From Rhodoferax sp. (GTDB lineage Bacteria > Pseudomonadota > Gammaproteobacteria > Burkholderiales > Burkholderiaceae_C), in NCBI GenBank assembly GCA_021731215.1, contig JAKFXU010000238.1, forward strand, positions 1-7,407: 7,407 nt of DNA. Direction: 5' to 3'. The notes beneath the pieces are model-generated. The model had not been told where the DNA came from. It did not search any database and worked only from the letters and a program-made list of their open reading frames with translations. Positions 5,955-7,407 of the stretch are shown here, piece by piece. A program made the translations under genes and the position numbers. Position 1 is the first letter of the stretch. The number at the start of each line of letters is the position of its first letter.

Positions 5955-7407
5955 CGTTTTTGCGTAATAGTGTCAAGCAGTGCCGGACGACCAGCCTTGA
6001 CCTCGGCGATGGCACGCTTCAATGCCGCCGCCACGTCACCGGGCTGGTCGATCGGCCCCTCTGCGTACCAGCCCATTGAGCGCGCCAGCGTGGCGAAATC
6101 GGGCGCCGGATCGTCCAGGTCCATGCCGATATAGGCGCGGTCCACCAGGGTGCCGCGCTGCTTGGCCATCCGGATCTGGTGCTCCCAGTCGTTGAAATAG
6201 GCACGGTTGTTGAACATCACCACCAGCATCGGGATCTTGTGTTTGGCCGCCACCCACAAGGCGCCAGCGTCGAACATCAGGTCGCCGTCGGGCTGGATGT
6301 CGACCACCAGACGGCCTTGGCCGCGGTGCGCCAGCGCCACGCCCAGCGAGATGCCGAACTGGGTGGCGGTGCCCAGCGACTTGCCGGCGTGCCGGTAAGG
6401 CTTGTCGAAGTCCCACAGCTTGCGGGTCCAGTCTTCCAGCGTGCCGGCGGTCAGCACCCAGTCCTCATCCTTGATGGCGTCCCACACTTCGCTGGCTAGG
6501 CGCGGCAGCGCAATGGGGCTGGAGTCCCAATCCTGTTTGGCCTCAGCGGCCCACTGCGCACGCAGGTTGGCGTGCTTGCGGCCGGTTGCGGCGCTGCGTT
6601 TGGCCACCCGGGCGGCCAGCGTCTCGTCCTTGCGAGTCCGCTGCTTGAGTAAGGCTGTGAGCGCAGGCATGGCCACGGTCGTGTCGGCCACGATGCGCTG
6701 ATCGGCATACAGAAAGCGCTGGTAGTCCATCGCCCAGGCCGAAATATTCAGATCGCCGAAACCGATGTCGATCCACTGGCAGCCCTTAGGCACCAGGCTC
6801 ACCAGCTCGCGGGTGGTGCTGGCCAGCGTCGTCGTGGGCTTCTCCCAATCGCGCACGTCCAGGCACAGCACCACGTCGGCGTCGCGGAAGATGTCCTTGG
6901 ACATGCTCATGTTGAGCGGGTGCCGACCGGGGAAACTCAGGCGCATGTTGAGGTCGTAAACCGGCGCACCCAGCGTCTCCGCCAGCTTGACCAGCGCATC
7001 AAAGCCTTTCGGATCGCGGCCGACATACTCAGTCAGGATCACGGGCCGCTTGGCCGCCGCCAGCGTGTCGGCAGCTTTCGCCAGCGCGGTGGGATCGGGA
7101 GCGATCGGCGCTGGCACGGTCTGGAAGTTTTTTGGAGGCAGCGACACCGGGTGCTCGAGTTTCTTTTCTTGCAGCCAGGCGTCGTAGCACATGTACACTG
7201 GGCCTTGGGGCTCGGTCATCATCACCGAGTAGGCACGGGCGAAAGCTTCCGGCACACCCTCAACCGTGGTCGGCTGGTAGTCCCACTTGGTGTAGTCGCG
7301 AATGGCCGCGCCCTGCGACTGCGCCGAGTGGATCCAGTCGATCCGGGGACGGCGCTTGGTCTCGTCCATCGGGCCAGTGGCGCCGACGATGAAGATGGGC
7401 GCGCGGT
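5951..7407 (-). CDS. Thiamine diphosphate-dependent enzyme (acetolactate synthase/benzoylformate decarboxylase superfamily), N-terminus cut by window
   Basis: The frame is open from the right edge (first complete codon at 7405) for 484 residues to TGA at 5951-5953. The family usually has 550-600 residues, so about 80-110 N-terminal residues, including the catalytic glutamate region, are missing. The visible part begins with the end of the pyrimidine-binding domain (IFIVGATGPMDETKRRP), then the middle domain (about 100-240, with KRPVILTEYVGRDPKGFDAL), then the diphosphate-binding domain. There the Mg/TPP motif reads PDGD (372-375), 24 residues, then NN (399-400). The first glycine of the usual GDG is proline here. 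The reaction class is decarboxylation of a 2-oxo acid or carbon-carbon ligation; the substrate cannot be told. The internal ATG at 7367-7369 is not the start, because domain sequence continues upstream of it. It heads the visible operon and is joined to the dehydrogenase by ATGA. Confidence 0.9.
   Translation of the reverse strand, partial: RAPIFIVGATGPMDETKRRPRIDWIHSAQSQGAAIRDYTKWDYQPTTVEGVPEAFARAYSVMMTEPQGPVYMCYDAWLQEKKLEHPVSLPPKNFQTVPAPIAPDPTALAKAADTLAAAKRPVILTEYVGRDPKGFDALVKLAETLGAPVYDLNMRLSFPGRHPLNMSMSKDIFRDADVVLCLDVRDWEKPTTTLASTTRELVSLVPKGCQWIDIGFGDLNISAWAMDYQRFLYADQRIVADTTVAMPALTALLKQRTRKDETLAARVAKRSAATGRKHANLRAQWAAEAKQDWDSSPIALPRLASEVWDAIKDEDWVLTAGTLEDWTRKLWDFDKPYRHAGKSLGTATQFGISLGVALAHRGQGRLVVDIQPDGDLMFDAGALWVAAKHKIPMLVVMFNNRAYFNDWEHQIRMAKQRGTLVDRAYIGMDLDDPAPDFATLARSMGWYAEGPIDQPGDVAAALKRAIAEVKAGRPALLDTITQKR

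Noticed and set aside
5951..7407. Naming the TPP enzyme glyoxylate carboligase because of the adjacent reductase
   Set aside because: Its cofactor domain (PDGD, then LVVMFNNRAYFND) does not resemble Gcl, and the diagnostic N-terminus is outside the window.
1..7407. tRNA, rRNA, CRISPR array, insertion sequence or attachment site
   Set aside because: I looked on both strands and saw no cloverleaf, repeat-spacer pattern, transposase or terminal repeats.

Overview
The window is GC-rich, and every gene I can support lies on the minus strand. It looks like catabolic or accessory DNA of a Gram-negative betaproteobacterium of the Burkholderiales type. The main reason is the trimeric porin of the class typical of that order. 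The periplasmic solute-binding protein of the extracellular family 1 and the codon use fit as well. I cannot name the species.

In the direction of transcription (right to left), the window opens with the C-terminal ~484 residues of a thiamine diphosphate (TPP) enzyme (5951-7407, N-terminus outside). An ATGA overlap leads into an NAD(P)-dependent beta-hydroxyacid dehydrogenase (5124-5954). Its end overlaps by 11 bases a single-domain cupin (cupin A, 4532-5134). A second single-domain cupin (cupin B, 3887-4498) and a two-domain cupin related to the gentisate 1,2-dioxygenase family (cupin C, 2724-3863) follow at gaps of 33 and 23 bases. These five genes look like one translationally coupled operon.

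A 164-base gap follows. It carries a possible sigma70 promoter and, at the expected transcription start, a perfect 15-base inverted repeat that resembles a double IclR-type operator. Next come an outer-membrane porin (1360-2559), the decayed first 40 codons of a solute-binding protein gene (1229-1348), a 20-codon open frame with a good ribosome binding site (1001-1063), and, joined to it by ATGA, an intact solute-binding protein gene that runs off the left edge (1-1004).

A coherent but inferred picture is uptake and breakdown of one small, probably organic-acid or aromatic, substrate. The porin would bring it across the outer membrane, the binding protein across the periplasm, one or more cupins would act as non-haem metal oxygenases or isomerases, and the TPP enzyme and dehydrogenase would decarboxylate or ligate and then reduce or oxidise the product. 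I do not recognise a characterised pathway with this gene order, so no substrate is assigned. The most notable points are the four cupin domains with different metal-ligand sets, the palindromic operator, and the pseudogene showing that the binding-protein gene was once duplicated.
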